This document shows, one piece after another, positions 37,508 through 46,663 of a DNA stretch of 64,000 bases (within the stretch, counting starts at the first letter, position 1; each line of letters begins with the position of its first letter). Under the pieces are notes generated by a model. The model did not search any database and had not been told where the DNA came from. It saw nothing but the letters and a program-made list of their open reading frames with translations. The position numbers were made by a program, and so were the translations under genes. The stretch spans positions 1-64,000 of the forward strand of contig JAPJBO010000491.1 of the NCBI GenBank assembly GCA_030068145.1. Direction: 5' to 3'. Origin of the DNA: Diplonema papillatum (Eukaryota > Euglenozoa > Diplonemea > Diplonemida > Diplonemidae).

Positions 37508-38466
37508 GGCACTTGCACAACGCGTGTCGATGCGACAATTTTCTTCTCACATTCTTCCACTGGGGTCACTCGCTGCGCTGTGAGGTGCTGCCTTGTCAGG
37601 ACCGCCACTCCTCCAGGCTTTCTTTGCGTCTTTCCATCCCTTCCTACCACCATTTCTACATCGTTTCCCCAGTACACGTCCCACCCGTATGCTGCCAGTA
37701 GCGAACACATGTAAGCTTTTTCATGTTTCGTTACCCGCGTTTCTTGAACTACGATGATGTCCGCTACGAGCCGGGCTACTTCCAGTAGCTTTTCGGTGTC
37801 TAGGGACGTGACGTTGATCGTGACAATGACCAATGCACCGCTGTCCGCCGTGGCTACCATACTTACTGTTCGCCGCATGGGTGTCGCTGGGGGGTCGGCA
37901 GGTAGAGCAGGTTGTGTTCGTGCTGCTAGAGATTCTTGGCTCGGAATCGGGACTACCCCATCTGTTGATCGCTGGAGCTTCTCCCGCATCCGGCTCGTGA
38001 CTAGCAGGATATCGTAGTGTTCCCTCCTGTACGTTACGGTTAGGACTTTGGAGGGAGCTGCTCCTCTGCCGTACCTTGCGATCGACTTTCTGCTTCCTGC
38101 GGCGTCCAAGACCCATATTGCGGCATCGAGGATTTCTGCCGCTGCCTGCAGGCACCAATGATCCCCGTACGTTGTCCGTTCTTCCATGTGGTCCAGGTAT
38201 TCGTCATACGTTTGACGGTCTCTCTCATCCTCGGGACAAAACATCCCACGGTACTCGTCGTTGTTCCGCAGCCATCCCACCACTTGCTGTCTCAGCGTGG
38301 CTGCCGACCGATCTTTCATGCACCGAGCTAGCGACGCGAACATACACGCGCCATCCTGTGCAACCGGTAGGACCACTGCCCCCAGCCGGCTCGCTGCGTC
38401 TCGAAGCCACGTGTTGGCTTCTTCGATTTCTTGGAGGGGGTCCTGTCCGGGCCCTCCTCCCCTCAT
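37396..38466 (-). pseudogene. LINE-B ORF2, N-terminal part: OTU protease and endonuclease start
   Basis: This frame starts MRGGG, as LINE-A ORF2 does. An OTU-like protease covers about residues 30-155 (QDGAC with Cys41, REHYD with His150). The AP endonuclease start follows (TINVTSL, IVVQETRV). Similarity to LINE-A stops near 37510 and continues in the frame of 32822-37507, so one base has been gained or lost there. That is a single recent lesion or an assembly error; a programmed frameshift is unlikely because LINE-A has none. Between ORF1 and this start lies a degenerate ATC-rich stretch (38600-38700). Confidence 0.75.
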
Positions 38467-38739
38467 CCATGCTCTACTGCACTTTCTACCACGGGTCTCT
38501 GCTGGGTGCCTATACCTGGCAGCTTGCCATGTTTTTACAAAAACATAAACACGCGTCCCTCCGGTAGCGTAGGTGTTGGAGCTGTTGTCGCCGCTGATGT
38601 TGATTGATGAAACTGATGAAATTGAAGACGACGTTGATGATGGAGGTGGTGATGGTGATGGTGATCGTGATGATGATGAGGGCGATGATGATACTACGGG
38701 GGCGGTCCCGGAAGCTAGCTTTGCAAAAGTTACCGGCAG

Positions 38740-40227
38740 TCATATCTTTTGGCGCATTTGCTCCGGTAGTCGCCCCCCCTGCGTGACGCCGTTCGAGTAC
38801 GCCACCGTCCATGTGCCGTCTGCCGCCTGCCCCTTGAGGGCGGCTTCGTACCACCTGTCGTCTGTGTGCTGCGCCTCCACCATGTCCCCCACTTCCCACC
38901 GGCCGCCCCTACATGAGGATGGGGTCGATGGCGGTGCGCCCTCACTGTCGCTCCCGTCAGTTGCCCAATCCACGACGCTCGGGCTCTCGCTGCTGTCCTC
39001 AGAGTCCTGCGCCAGGCGCAGCTTTGCCTTGGCTGGCGTTCCCTCTGCTGATCGGGATGCCTCCCGCTTCGTTGCGACCTTAGGCCGCGGCTGGTTCGTG
39101 TCACGCTGCTGTCGTTTCTGCAGCTCCCGGACGTGTTGCTGCTCGTGCTTATCCCACTGTTCCTGCTGCTCCTGTTGCACCCGTCCTCGCTCCTGCTCCT
39201 CTGCCGTGACCAGCTGCTCCTGTCGTCCCTGCAGATCCTGCTCCCGGACGCGTTGCTGCTCCTGTTCGCTTCGGCTTTCCCGCTGCAGGTGCACCAATTG
39301 TTGTAGCATCTCATGTTGCAACTGCTGCTGGCGTTCCTGACGCTGCTCCTGCTCGGCCATCCACCGTTGCTGGCGCGTCGTTTGCTCCTGTTGTTGCTTC
39401 TGTTGCTGCTCGTGTTGCTGGCCGATTAGCTTTTGAAGATCAGTAAGGAACGCAGTTTGTGTTGTTCCCAGTGTTTCTGCGTGGTGTACGATCGCCTCTT
39501 CCAGTCGGCGGTCCACTCTTTCGGTCAGGCGTCGCTCCATCTCGGCAAGTTCCTTCTTCAAGTGAGCTAGCTGTGTCGCCCGTGGTGGCGACGCAGCTGC
39601 CTGTCCGGGTGCTGGAACCGTTGCCGTCGCTGGTGCCGGTGCTGACGTTGCTTCTGGTGCTGCCCGTGCCGCTGCGACCGACGCCGGCGCCGAAGCTGAC
39701 GCGGGCGTCTGGTTCCCGTCTACCCACGTTGTATTCGCCCTGATGGGTGCGGCCGTTGTTCTCTCTCCTTTCTTTTCCCGCCACTCGCGCTCCAACTGCA
39801 GCCCTCTCTCCCACCTGCGTACCCCTTCCTCTCGCCCGCAGAAGTCCAAGAACTCTTTCTTGGTGTACTTCTCCCGCTTGTTCCTCGCGGTGGGGTCTGG
39901 GACTCGGCTGATGGGTGGTGGTGACGGTCTGATGGTGCACGTCCCACCCTCGCGCAGCTTGAACTCCGTGGCCGGCGGAGCTCCGGCTGCTCGCACCACT
40001 AATACACGCCCATTCCGGGGCAGTGCTACGACCTCGGCATCCCAAGGGAGCTGCTGCAGGAGGGACGTTGCTGCCTCCCTCCTGGTTCCTTCCGGCAGCG
40101 CTTTGATGTCGTACAGCGACATCGTTCTCCTCACGAGTGTGATTGTGGGGAGGGTTGGGTCCGGCTGTTGGCTGGTGCTCGCACCATTGACCGGGGGAGC
40201 CGCGTGGAGGCCGCCGGACCCTGCCAT
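38740..40227 (-). CDS. LINE-B ORF1: Gln-rich coiled-coil protein with C-terminal Tudor/Agenet-like domain
   Basis: 495 residues from the ATG at 40227 (MAGSGG). The frame is open further upstream, but only through the (CA)n tract, which gives a Thr-His run. The N-terminal 170 residues contain VRRTMSLYDIKALPEG and YTKKEFLDFCGREEG. The middle is rich in Pro and Ala. Residues about 255-415 are strongly Gln/Glu/Arg-rich and probably coiled. The last 55 residues (WEVGDMVEAQHTDDRWYEAA, then DGTWTVAYSNGV) match the Tudor/Agenet pattern W-x-V-G-D...WYEA...V-x-Y-x-[DN]-G. Such domains bind methylated Lys or Arg tails. ORF1 proteins coat LINE RNA; a chromatin reader here could guide integration, which is inference. 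Confidence 0.7.
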   Translation of the reverse strand: MAGSGGLHAAPPVNGASTSQQPDPTLPTITLVRRTMSLYDIKALPEGTRREAATSLLQQLPWDAEVVALPRNGRVLVVRAAGAPPATEFKLREGGTCTIRPSPPPISRVPDPTARNKREKYTKKEFLDFCGREEGVRRWERGLQLEREWREKKGERTTAAPIRANTTWVDGNQTPASASAPASVAAARAAPEATSAPAPATATVPAPGQAAASPPRATQLAHLKKELAEMERRLTERVDRRLEEAIVHHAETLGTTQTAFLTDLQKLIGQQHEQQQKQQQEQTTRQQRWMAEQEQRQERQQQLQHEMLQQLVHLQRESRSEQEQQRVREQDLQGRQEQLVTAEEQERGRVQQEQQEQWDKHEQQHVRELQKRQQRDTNQPRPKVATKREASRSAEGTPAKAKLRLAQDSEDSSESPSVVDWATDGSDSEGAPPSTPSSCRGGRWEVGDMVEAQHTDDRWYEAALKGQAADGTWTVAYSNGVTQGGRLPEQMRQKI

Positions 40228-40280
40228 TATATTGTTGTCTTCGGTATATTTTTGGCTTTCGTGTTCCCTCTCAATTCCCC

Positions 40281-40281
<1 letters not shown>

Positions 40282-40311
<30 letters not shown>

Positions 40312-40395
40312 GTGTGTGTTTAAGTTCAGGGCTTTGAGTGGGTAACGTCTGAATCGAAGTATAGTCCACTTGTCACTTTCACCAGTCGGCTTTGA
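40282..40395 (-). mobile_element. (CA)14 run and 3'-end remnant of a LINE-B relative
   Basis: The plus strand has (TG)14 at 40282-40308, then TG again to 40318. It is followed by a stretch with GGGTAACGTCTGAATCGAAG, alignable with the LINE-B 3' UTR (GGGTAACCCCTGAGCGGAGT at 32780). On the minus strand this is the tail of an older LINE immediately upstream of LINE-B. Confidence 0.6.
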
Positions 40396-40698
40396 GTTCC
40401 AACACGCTGCTTTTGGGTCCTGTGACTCCTCTCCGAAGGGTGGGTGGGGCGGGATCCTTTGGGGGACGGATAGAGCGTGGGAGGCGGTCAGCTTCTCCAT
40501 CCCGCACTCGGCTCTAAGACTTCTGTTTTCATCTGCGGTGTTAGCTGCACGGGGTTTTCGGCCCCGTGAAACAGCTGAGTGTCCTTACACAGGCGGCACA
40601 TCTCACCCGAGGATGTGGCAAGCTCTCTCTCTGCAATGAGCTTGGCCTGACTAGCTGTTCCAAACCTACTACTGCAACAGATTCCAACTCCAGGGGCT
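40396..40698. other. Intergenic, nothing recognised
   Basis: Between the LINE tail and the outermost 3'-end copy of the 502-aa gene. Only short ORFs. Confidence 0.4.
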
Positions 40699-40699
40699 T

Positions 40700-41515
40700 T
40701 TGAGACTCTCCCAGAGCGTGTTGTGTGTTCTGCCCGAACAGCTGGTTCTTGGTTGGTTCTGTCGACTTCTGGCGGGACCACCTTCTTCGACTGCTCTCCG
40801 CACGATGCAAGTCGACGATGACCGGCGAACTGTTGTGGTGACTCGAAGATCTGTTTTTTGCATTGGTCCTGACGACCGGAGGCTACGTTCGTTGTTAGAT
40901 GTCGGAGTTTGGTGTGATCCGATCACGCCGTCTTAGTCTTTTTCGGACTCTCCCAGAGCTTGTTGTATCCGAACAGCTGGTTCTCTTGGTTGGTTCTGAC
41001 GACTTCTGGCGGGACCACCTTCTTCGACTGCTCTCCGCACGCTGCAAGCCGACGATGACCGGCGAAGTGTTGTGGTGACTCGAAGATCTGTTATGCATTG
41101 GTCCTGACGACCTGAGGCTACGTTCGTTGTTAGATGTCGATGTTTGGTGTGATCCGATCAACGTCGTCTTAGTCTTTTTCGGACTCTCTCAGAGCTTGTT
41201 GTATCCGAACAGCTGGTTCTGCTTGATGGTCTTGACGACTTCTGGCGGGACCACCTTCTCCCACTGCTCTCCGCCACGCTGCAAGTCGACGATGACAGAC
41301 GAGGTGTCGATCTGCAGGACGCTTTGGTCGTACCCTTCGGCGGGGACTACTTTGCCACGCAGCCTGAGGAAGCTGTACAGGTGCGAGAGCGACTTCTGCT
41401 GCGGGCCTTCGAGGAAGAGGCCGTCGGCTGTGATCAGCTTGCTCGGGTTCTCCGGATCGACGCGCGGGTAGATGTAGAGGCGGACGTCGTCGGAAAACAG
41501 CTACGGTCTATCGTC
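40700..41515 (-). repeat. Three decayed tandem copies of the 3' end of the 502-aa gene
   Basis: Downstream of the gene its 3' end recurs three times. The nearest copy (about 41515-41100) starts inside the codons for LFSDDVRLYIYP and keeps the reading frame to the stop and 3' flank. The second (about 41080-40900) and third (about 40850-40700) start nearer the stop and carry frameshifts and changes. Each ends with CTCAGAGCTTGTTGTATCCG or a diverged form, plus the flank TTCGGACTCTC. Identity falls with distance from the gene. Confidence 0.8.
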
Positions 41516-41771
41516 TCGCCTCCGGGCTCTCCGTGGCACAAAGACTGTTTCGAGAGCATACACTTCTGCTGCAGCTAAAAAGGAACGTTGGCGGCGGTGT
41601 GACCTGACCGCATACAGTAGGTCAAATCGCACGAACATGTCTCTCGCAGAGCTCGTAACACGCGAAGATCTGTTTTTTTCCTTGGTCATGACGACCTGAG
41701 GCCACGTTCGTTGTTGGATCTCAGAGGTTGGTGTGATCCGATCACGTCGTCTTAGTCCTTTTCGGACTCTC

Positions 41772-42532
41772 TCAGAGCTTGTTGTATCCGAACAGCTGGT
41801 TCTGCTTGATGGTCTTGACGACTTCTGGCGGGACCACCTTCTCCCACTGCTCTCCGCCACGCTGCAAGTCGACGATGACAGACGAGGTGTCGATCTGCAG
41901 GACGCTTTGGTCGTACCCTTCGACGGGGACTACTTTGCCACGCAGCCTGAGGAAGCTGTACAGGTGCGAGAGCGACTTCTGCTGCGGGCCTTCGAGGAAG
42001 AGGCCGTCGGCTGTGATCAGCTTGCTCGGGTTCTCCGGATCGACGCGCGGGTAGATGTAGAGGCGGACGTCGTCGGAAAACAGCCGGCCCATCGCCTCAA
42101 GCACGCCGCCGGGCATTCCTTGGTAGAAAGACTCTTGAAACAGGTCAATGACGTTGAACACCGACATACAAAACCGCACCTTTCTTCTCGTGTACCGGCC
42201 GAGGTATTCCCGCAGGCGGAAGAACCGCAAGTAATCCGACACGATGACGGAGATTCCGAGGGAGCAGACGGCGTCGACGCGGGAGAGGAAGTCGTGGTGG
42301 TCGACCTCCTTGTTGTCCCCGGTGGTGGTCAGCTGCCGGTTGCTGATCTCGGCGAGCGTGATGATCGACCGCTCGGTGACGCCCTCCTCTGCCTTCAGCA
42401 TCTCCGCCGCCGCCATTTTCATGTCGGCCGCGACGCGGGTGATGGGCCGGAACTTCCCCCGCAGGACGAGCACGTCTTTCCGGTAAAGAACGTCACCCAC
42501 ATTCGCCACGTTGCCGTCGGCGTCGAAAAGCA
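41772..42532 (-). CDS. Conserved 502-aa bacterial/algal-type protein, exon 2
   Basis: Second exon. The minus strand enters it after ...ACACGCAG at 42533 and reads to TGA at 41772-41774. Joined to exon 1 the junction codon is GTG (Val) and the frame runs 503 codons without a stop. This half has LVLRGKFRPITRV, VDHHDFLSRVDAV, IVSDYLRFFRLREYL, a GGVLEAMGRLF helix and ends KQNQLFGYNKL. I recall the layout from a family in bacteria and algae that is annotated inconsistently, for example as nicotinate-nucleotide adenylyltransferase-like. No HxGH nucleotidyltransferase motif is present, so I give no enzyme name. No signal peptide or membrane segment is seen. Its 3' end is repeated three times downstream. 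Confidence 0.75.
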
Positions 42533-42767
42533 CTGCGTGTGTTTGTTTGTGTTTTTTAGACTGCTTTTTTAGCTATTATGAATCGCGAGACGGATGCATA
42601 GATTGCCTCGTCAGTAATAGGGTTAGGATTGATATGAAAAATTCGAGACGGAGAAGGGGGAGAGGACTATTACCATCGCGGAATTTTTTCCCGCAAATTT
42701 GGCTGAGGTGGGTCGGTCCCTCCCCCCCCCCCAGATTCTGGTGGTGAACCCACTCACATACGGATGC

Positions 42768-42958
42768 GGACGCAGTTTCCGAGCTAGCGGACGATAGCGG
42801 ACGCAGTTCCCGAGCTAGCGGACGATAGCGGACGCAGTTCCCGAGCTAGCGGACGATAGCGGACGCAGTTTCCGATCTAGCGGACGATAGCGGACGCAGT
42901 TTCCGAGCTAGCGGACGATAGCGGACGCAGTTTCCAAGCTAGCGGACTATAGCGGGCG
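42768..42958 (-). repeat. 31-bp satellite, left block (six units, minus orientation)
   Basis: Six units of GGACGCAGTTTCCGAGCTAG followed by CGGACGATAGC, the reverse complement of the unit in the right arrays at 46664-48534. It lies directly left of the DIRS-like gag. Confidence 0.9.
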
Positions 42959-43013
42959 GTGGGTGACCTCGACCTTTTAGGCCGAGGTAAATACTTACAG
43001 TCTCACTGCGGGA

Positions 43014-43865
43014 ATGCTGCTGCGCAGTCGTCAAGCCACCCAAGAACCAGGTGGTTGGGGGGGGTGTCGTTGGACGGGAAGAAAAAAGGTGAAGGCATGG
43101 GAGCCGTGGAAGTTGGCCATGGTCCTGGCTGAGGCGGCAGTGGTCAACAAGGGCCTGTTTCGTCGGGTCATGAAGACCCGGGGTTTGTGGAAAGAAGGCG
43201 CCCCCGCCATTCCGACAGTGGGAGCTACGGAGTCCGATGGCGGAGCAGTGACCCCGCCCCAGCTGCCGGAGGAGGAAGCTGACGGATCGGTCGCGGATCT
43301 ACGGAAGGAGGTCGCTTCGTTGGCGGCGACCGTCAGGCAGCTGACGGAGCTGGTAGCCAGTGGAGAGAGGCCAGCGGGTCCGTCTTCTGTCGACGGCAGG
43401 GAGCTTGTCGAGGTGGCGGTTCCCCCCCCCGCGTTGAAGTTCGCCGCGGAGGCAACGGACGTGTTCGCGTGGCGGGACGCGATGAGGGACGACGCGGAGG
43501 GTCTGGTGAGGGACCTGGAGACCGCCTATGTAGCTGGGCGGCAGCACATGCCCGGTGGGGACCAGTTGGTGAGCGCGTTTTCGATGCTGCGTTGTTTTGT
43601 ACTCGCGAACGCGCAGACAGACAACTGGGACCGCTCGGCCGAGTTGCTTCGGTTGGGGAACGAGCTCCTCCTCAACGTGCGCTTGCAGCGCATGTACGTT
43701 GAGAGAGGCCTCTCCCGGAAGGCCTTATTACGGGAGGTGCAACACCAGTCGGACGACCCGCTCGAGAAGGCAGCGGCCAAACTGCTGACGCAGAAGGAGA
43801 GGCAGCCGCGCCAGACGTGGAGACCGCGGCCGAAGCAGGGAAACGGAAGGGGCGGAGGATATTGA
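43014..43865 (+). CDS. DIRS-like gag (N-terminally shortened)
   Basis: 283 residues sharing AWEPWKL, LFRRVMK, WKEG, LVRDLETAYVAG and LLRLGNELLLNVRL with the gag at 994-2165. The first 25 residues here are unrelated, and about 110 residues present in the other copy are missing, so the 5' end is truncated or replaced. A coiled stretch (LRKEVASLAATVRQLTELV) and a basic Gly/Arg-rich C-terminus (GNGRGGGY) are visible. It stops at TGA followed by CTGGC. The YR frame continues in the same phase with no further stop and no ATG, suggesting read-through from gag into YR. Confidence 0.75.
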   Translation: MLLRSRQATQEPGGWGGCRWTGRKKVKAWEPWKLAMVLAEAAVVNKGLFRRVMKTRGLWKEGAPAIPTVGATESDGGAVTPPQLPEEEADGSVADLRKEVASLAATVRQLTELVASGERPAGPSSVDGRELVEVAVPPPALKFAAEATDVFAWRDAMRDDAEGLVRDLETAYVAGRQHMPGGDQLVSAFSMLRCFVLANAQTDNWDRSAELLRLGNELLLNVRLQRMYVERGLSRKALLREVQHQSDDPLEKAAAKLLTQKERQPRQTWRPRPKQGNGRGGGY

Positions 43866-44984
43866 CTGGCTCCTCCACAGCCCGTTCACGAAACGCCAGT
43901 GCAAAAGAGCCACCCTCGCCGGTACATACCGAGGTCAAGAGGGTGGAAAAGTCAGTTGACGGCCTCAGGAACGCGTTCTGGGGCCTCTCGCGGATCGTCG
44001 GTGCACGAGGGAGAGACCGTGTTCGGTCGCACAGTTCGCCGTCTCGTCGCGTCGAGGGTTGGAGGCACGACCCGTACGGCCACGGCGGGGGAGGCATCGG
44101 TGACGGTAGCGGATGCGGAAGAACTTCTGCGGGTCTTGGTGTCGAAGATGTGGGCGGAGACCACCCTCCGGGATCGGCAGAATTTGTGGCGCCGGTTCGA
44201 TGCATGGACGGTGGCCCGTGGCTTGCCGACCAATGCGGATTCGGCGAGCCTTTTTGTTCTAGCCACCCAGGTGCGCCCTCAGGGCCTTCTGTCCTACGCC
44301 AAGGCTTTGTCGGCGGTGTTTGGCCACATGGGCAGGGACAACCACCCGCTGCGGGCGCTGGCGTCGGCTTTGCGGGCTGCTGGTGCGGCAATCCCGTGTG
44401 CGCAGGCGGAGCCGATACCTCGGGAGCTGCTTTTGCGGTGGGCGCGAGCTCAGGAGAGCTCGGTTTGTCTGGCGGCGCTTGTGGCTTGGAAGACTGCGTC
44501 CCGTTGGGGGGAGGTGTGCGCCCTCTCCTCCCCGCAGTTCCTGCTGGTGACCCCACAGGAGGTCATCATAGACTGGTTCCGGACCCCGAAGGCTCGGAAG
44601 AGGGACCCGTTCAGACCGTCCCGGTTTGCAGTAGTGCAGGGAGACTTGACGTCCGAGATCGCAACGCTGTTTCAGGAGTGCTCCCCGTTCGAGAAACTTA
44701 CGGAGATGACGACCGAAGCTCTCGACGTAACTTGGAAGAGAGCGCCAGCGATGAGCGCGTTCAGCGCCCATTCGATAAAACGTGGTGCGGCAACGTTCAT
44801 CTTTCAGAAGCTGGCCAGCGGAGAAGCGGTGGTCCCGGCGGCGCTGGTGGACCGCCTCACAAAGCACGAGGAGAAAGAAGGCGGCGGCGCAGACAAGTTC
44901 TCCGACACGACGTTGCGGTACGGCGGAGATCTGGTAGCCCTGGCGAGGGCTTTGCGGACCGGGGAGGTCACGCGCCATCTGTAA
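43866..44984 (+). CDS. DIRS-like tyrosine recombinase, in frame with gag after a single UGA
   Basis: About 372 codons from just after the gag stop to TAA at 44982. There is no in-frame ATG before the conserved region, so expression as a gag read-through product is likely. It has a SAM-like part (LWRRFDAW, ALSAVFGHMG) and a catalytic part: the first Arg in AWKTASRWGEV, HSIKRGA (His-x2-Arg) near 44770 and the nucleophile Tyr in TLRYGGDLVAL near 44920. YR integrates the circular DNA form of DIRS-type elements in place of an integrase. The YR stop overlaps the next start as TAATG. YR lies between gag and RT, whereas the usual DIRS order places it last. Confidence 0.8.
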   Translation: MAPPQPVHETPVQKSHPRRYIPRSRGWKSQLTASGTRSGASRGSSVHEGETVFGRTVRRLVASRVGGTTRTATAGEASVTVADAEELLRVLVSKMWAETTLRDRQNLWRRFDAWTVARGLPTNADSASLFVLATQVRPQGLLSYAKALSAVFGHMGRDNHPLRALASALRAAGAAIPCAQAEPIPRELLLRWARAQESSVCLAALVAWKTASRWGEVCALSSPQFLLVTPQEVIIDWFRTPKARKRDPFRPSRFAVVQGDLTSEIATLFQECSPFEKLTEMTTEALDVTWKRAPAMSAFSAHSIKRGAATFIFQKLASGEAVVPAALVDRLTKHEEKEGGGADKFSDTTLRYGGDLVALARALRTGEVTRHL

Positions 44985-46603
44985 TGACACCCGTTGCAGA
45001 GTTTCTCCGCTCGACGAATCACAGCATCACTCGTCGGGGGAAGTCGACGCGTCTGCCTCGGACGGACGAGGAGCGTGCGTCGCCGTTGCACGTCTCGTCG
45101 GTGTCGCCGATGGATGTGGCGAGGCTTCGGGCGCGCATGTCCTTGGCGGTGCGTCGGCGATTTGACGAGACGTGGCAGATGGCTTTCTCACCGTCCGTCG
45201 GGGCCGCGGAGTCGGCCGCAGTGAAGGCTTCAGGTTTTGAGCGGAAACACGCCCGGTCGCTCCTTGAGCACGGAATCGCAGTCGCGGCGGCAGGGCCAGG
45301 ACCTCTGCATTGCGTTCCTTTCACGGTCTTGGAGGAGAAGGACGGCGGTTTTCGCCAGCGGTTTATCCTGTGGACGAAGGAGGGGAACCGATTGGCGGAG
45401 GAGGCGGGATATCAGGCGGATGTCCCGCTGCAGCACATCTCGAAGTATCTCGGAGTGGTGCGTGAGGAGTGCGCGTCAACCCGTGACTTTCGCACGGGTT
45501 TTTACGCGGTCGAGATTCCAAAGGAGTCTCGGCACTTGTTTCGTTTTGTGGACGACGGTGGCGACTGGTGGGAGCTGACACGGTTGCCGATGGGCCATAC
45601 GTGTGCACCCGAGCTGATGCACACGCTCGCAGCCACAGCTGCAGGCCACCCATCGTTTGTTCGTCCGGAGTTCGCGGAGCGGGCGGTGGTTGTCGACATC
45701 TGGATCGACAACATCCGCTACGCCGGGTCGCGATCGGAGGTGACGGCGGCGACGGCGCGACTGGAGAGGACAGCGTCGGATTGTGTGCTGACTTGGAAGG
45801 AGCAGGATACGCGCACGGCCGTGCAGACATACGAGTTTCTGGGAGTGTCCTGGAACCACGGCTGTGGGGAGGTGGCGCTGTCGGAAAAGCTAGTGAAGAG
45901 GTTAGAGAAAACGCGAGCTGAGCTATCTCGGCCGCTTGAAGCCCACGAGTTGGAATCTCTCGGTGGAAGGTTGTTGCATGCGTGCGCGGTCGCCGGCGTT
46001 TTCCCCGGGGCGTACTGGTTTGCTCTGAAGTTCTTGCGGCGTGTGACCAACTCGCTCAACAGGGGGACACGGGCTGTCTCGGATACCGTGGTGCTTTCAC
46101 CGTGTGTTCGTGCAACGTTGGTTGATTGGATCAGCGCAGTTCTCCGCCCCCGGCGGATGCCAAGTGATGCTGGCAGGCCTTCTTTCACGGCTTTTGTAGA
46201 CGCGAGTTTGCTTGGGTGGGGTGGTGTACTTGTCGACGTCCGCACATCCGAAGTAACCATTCTCGGTGCTCCATGGACCGAGCAAGAGCGTCGGTTGCAC
46301 ATTAATGTGCTTGAGGCGATGGCGTTTGAAAAGGTCGTGCTGGCCATACCGGAGTCGGTGGCCGGTGGGCGGGTAGATGTTGTGGTGGACAACACTACCG
46401 TGAAGGGTGTGGCACGGAGGGGGTCGTGTGTGCGAGATCCCGTGTTGAACAGGGCCGTCGTGCAGGGCCTGGAGCGTATGCGTTTCCTCGGGTGCGCCCT
46501 ATCGGTACGATGGATGAAGAGCGCGCCCAACGCTCCTGCAAGTATTTCCCTCGCTCCCTCTCTCTTTCTCTTGCTCATTATTGTGATTCCCAAAACGATC
46601 TGA
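44984..46603 (+). CDS. DIRS-like reverse transcriptase/RNase H, 3'-degenerate
   Basis: 539 residues from the ATG of the TAATG overlap with YR. The same frame is open far upstream, but that part is antiphase to YR and is not counted. RT blocks are RFILWTKE, LPMGHTCAPELMHTL and the active site IWIDNIRYAG (residues 239-248; Asp242 then Asn243). RNase H spans about 400-525 with FVDASLLGWGGVLVD, LHINVLEAMAFE and VVVDNTTVKG. No methyltransferase domain follows, unlike classical DIRS1. The end (WMKSAPNAPA) resembles a broken NPAD-SR tail, so the last 30 residues are probably damaged. RT copies the element RNA; RNase H degrades it. Confidence 0.8.
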   Translation: MTPVAEFLRSTNHSITRRGKSTRLPRTDEERASPLHVSSVSPMDVARLRARMSLAVRRRFDETWQMAFSPSVGAAESAAVKASGFERKHARSLLEHGIAVAAAGPGPLHCVPFTVLEEKDGGFRQRFILWTKEGNRLAEEAGYQADVPLQHISKYLGVVREECASTRDFRTGFYAVEIPKESRHLFRFVDDGGDWWELTRLPMGHTCAPELMHTLAATAAGHPSFVRPEFAERAVVVDIWIDNIRYAGSRSEVTAATARLERTASDCVLTWKEQDTRTAVQTYEFLGVSWNHGCGEVALSEKLVKRLEKTRAELSRPLEAHELESLGGRLLHACAVAGVFPGAYWFALKFLRRVTNSLNRGTRAVSDTVVLSPCVRATLVDWISAVLRPRRMPSDAGRPSFTAFVDASLLGWGGVLVDVRTSEVTILGAPWTEQERRLHINVLEAMAFEKVVLAIPESVAGGRVDVVVDNTTVKGVARRGSCVRDPVLNRAVVQGLERMRFLGCALSVRWMKSAPNAPASISLAPSLFLLLIIVIPKTI

Positions 46604-46663
46604 CATGAAGCGCATTGTTCTCCATTGTTTCCCCCTTTTTATCCCTGCTCGTAGCTGCCGATG

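Noticed and set aside
43817..44983. Upstream half of the 928-codon frame ending at 46603
   Set aside because: This part overlaps gag and YR in another phase and has no RT homology. The RT is taken from the ATG at 44984.
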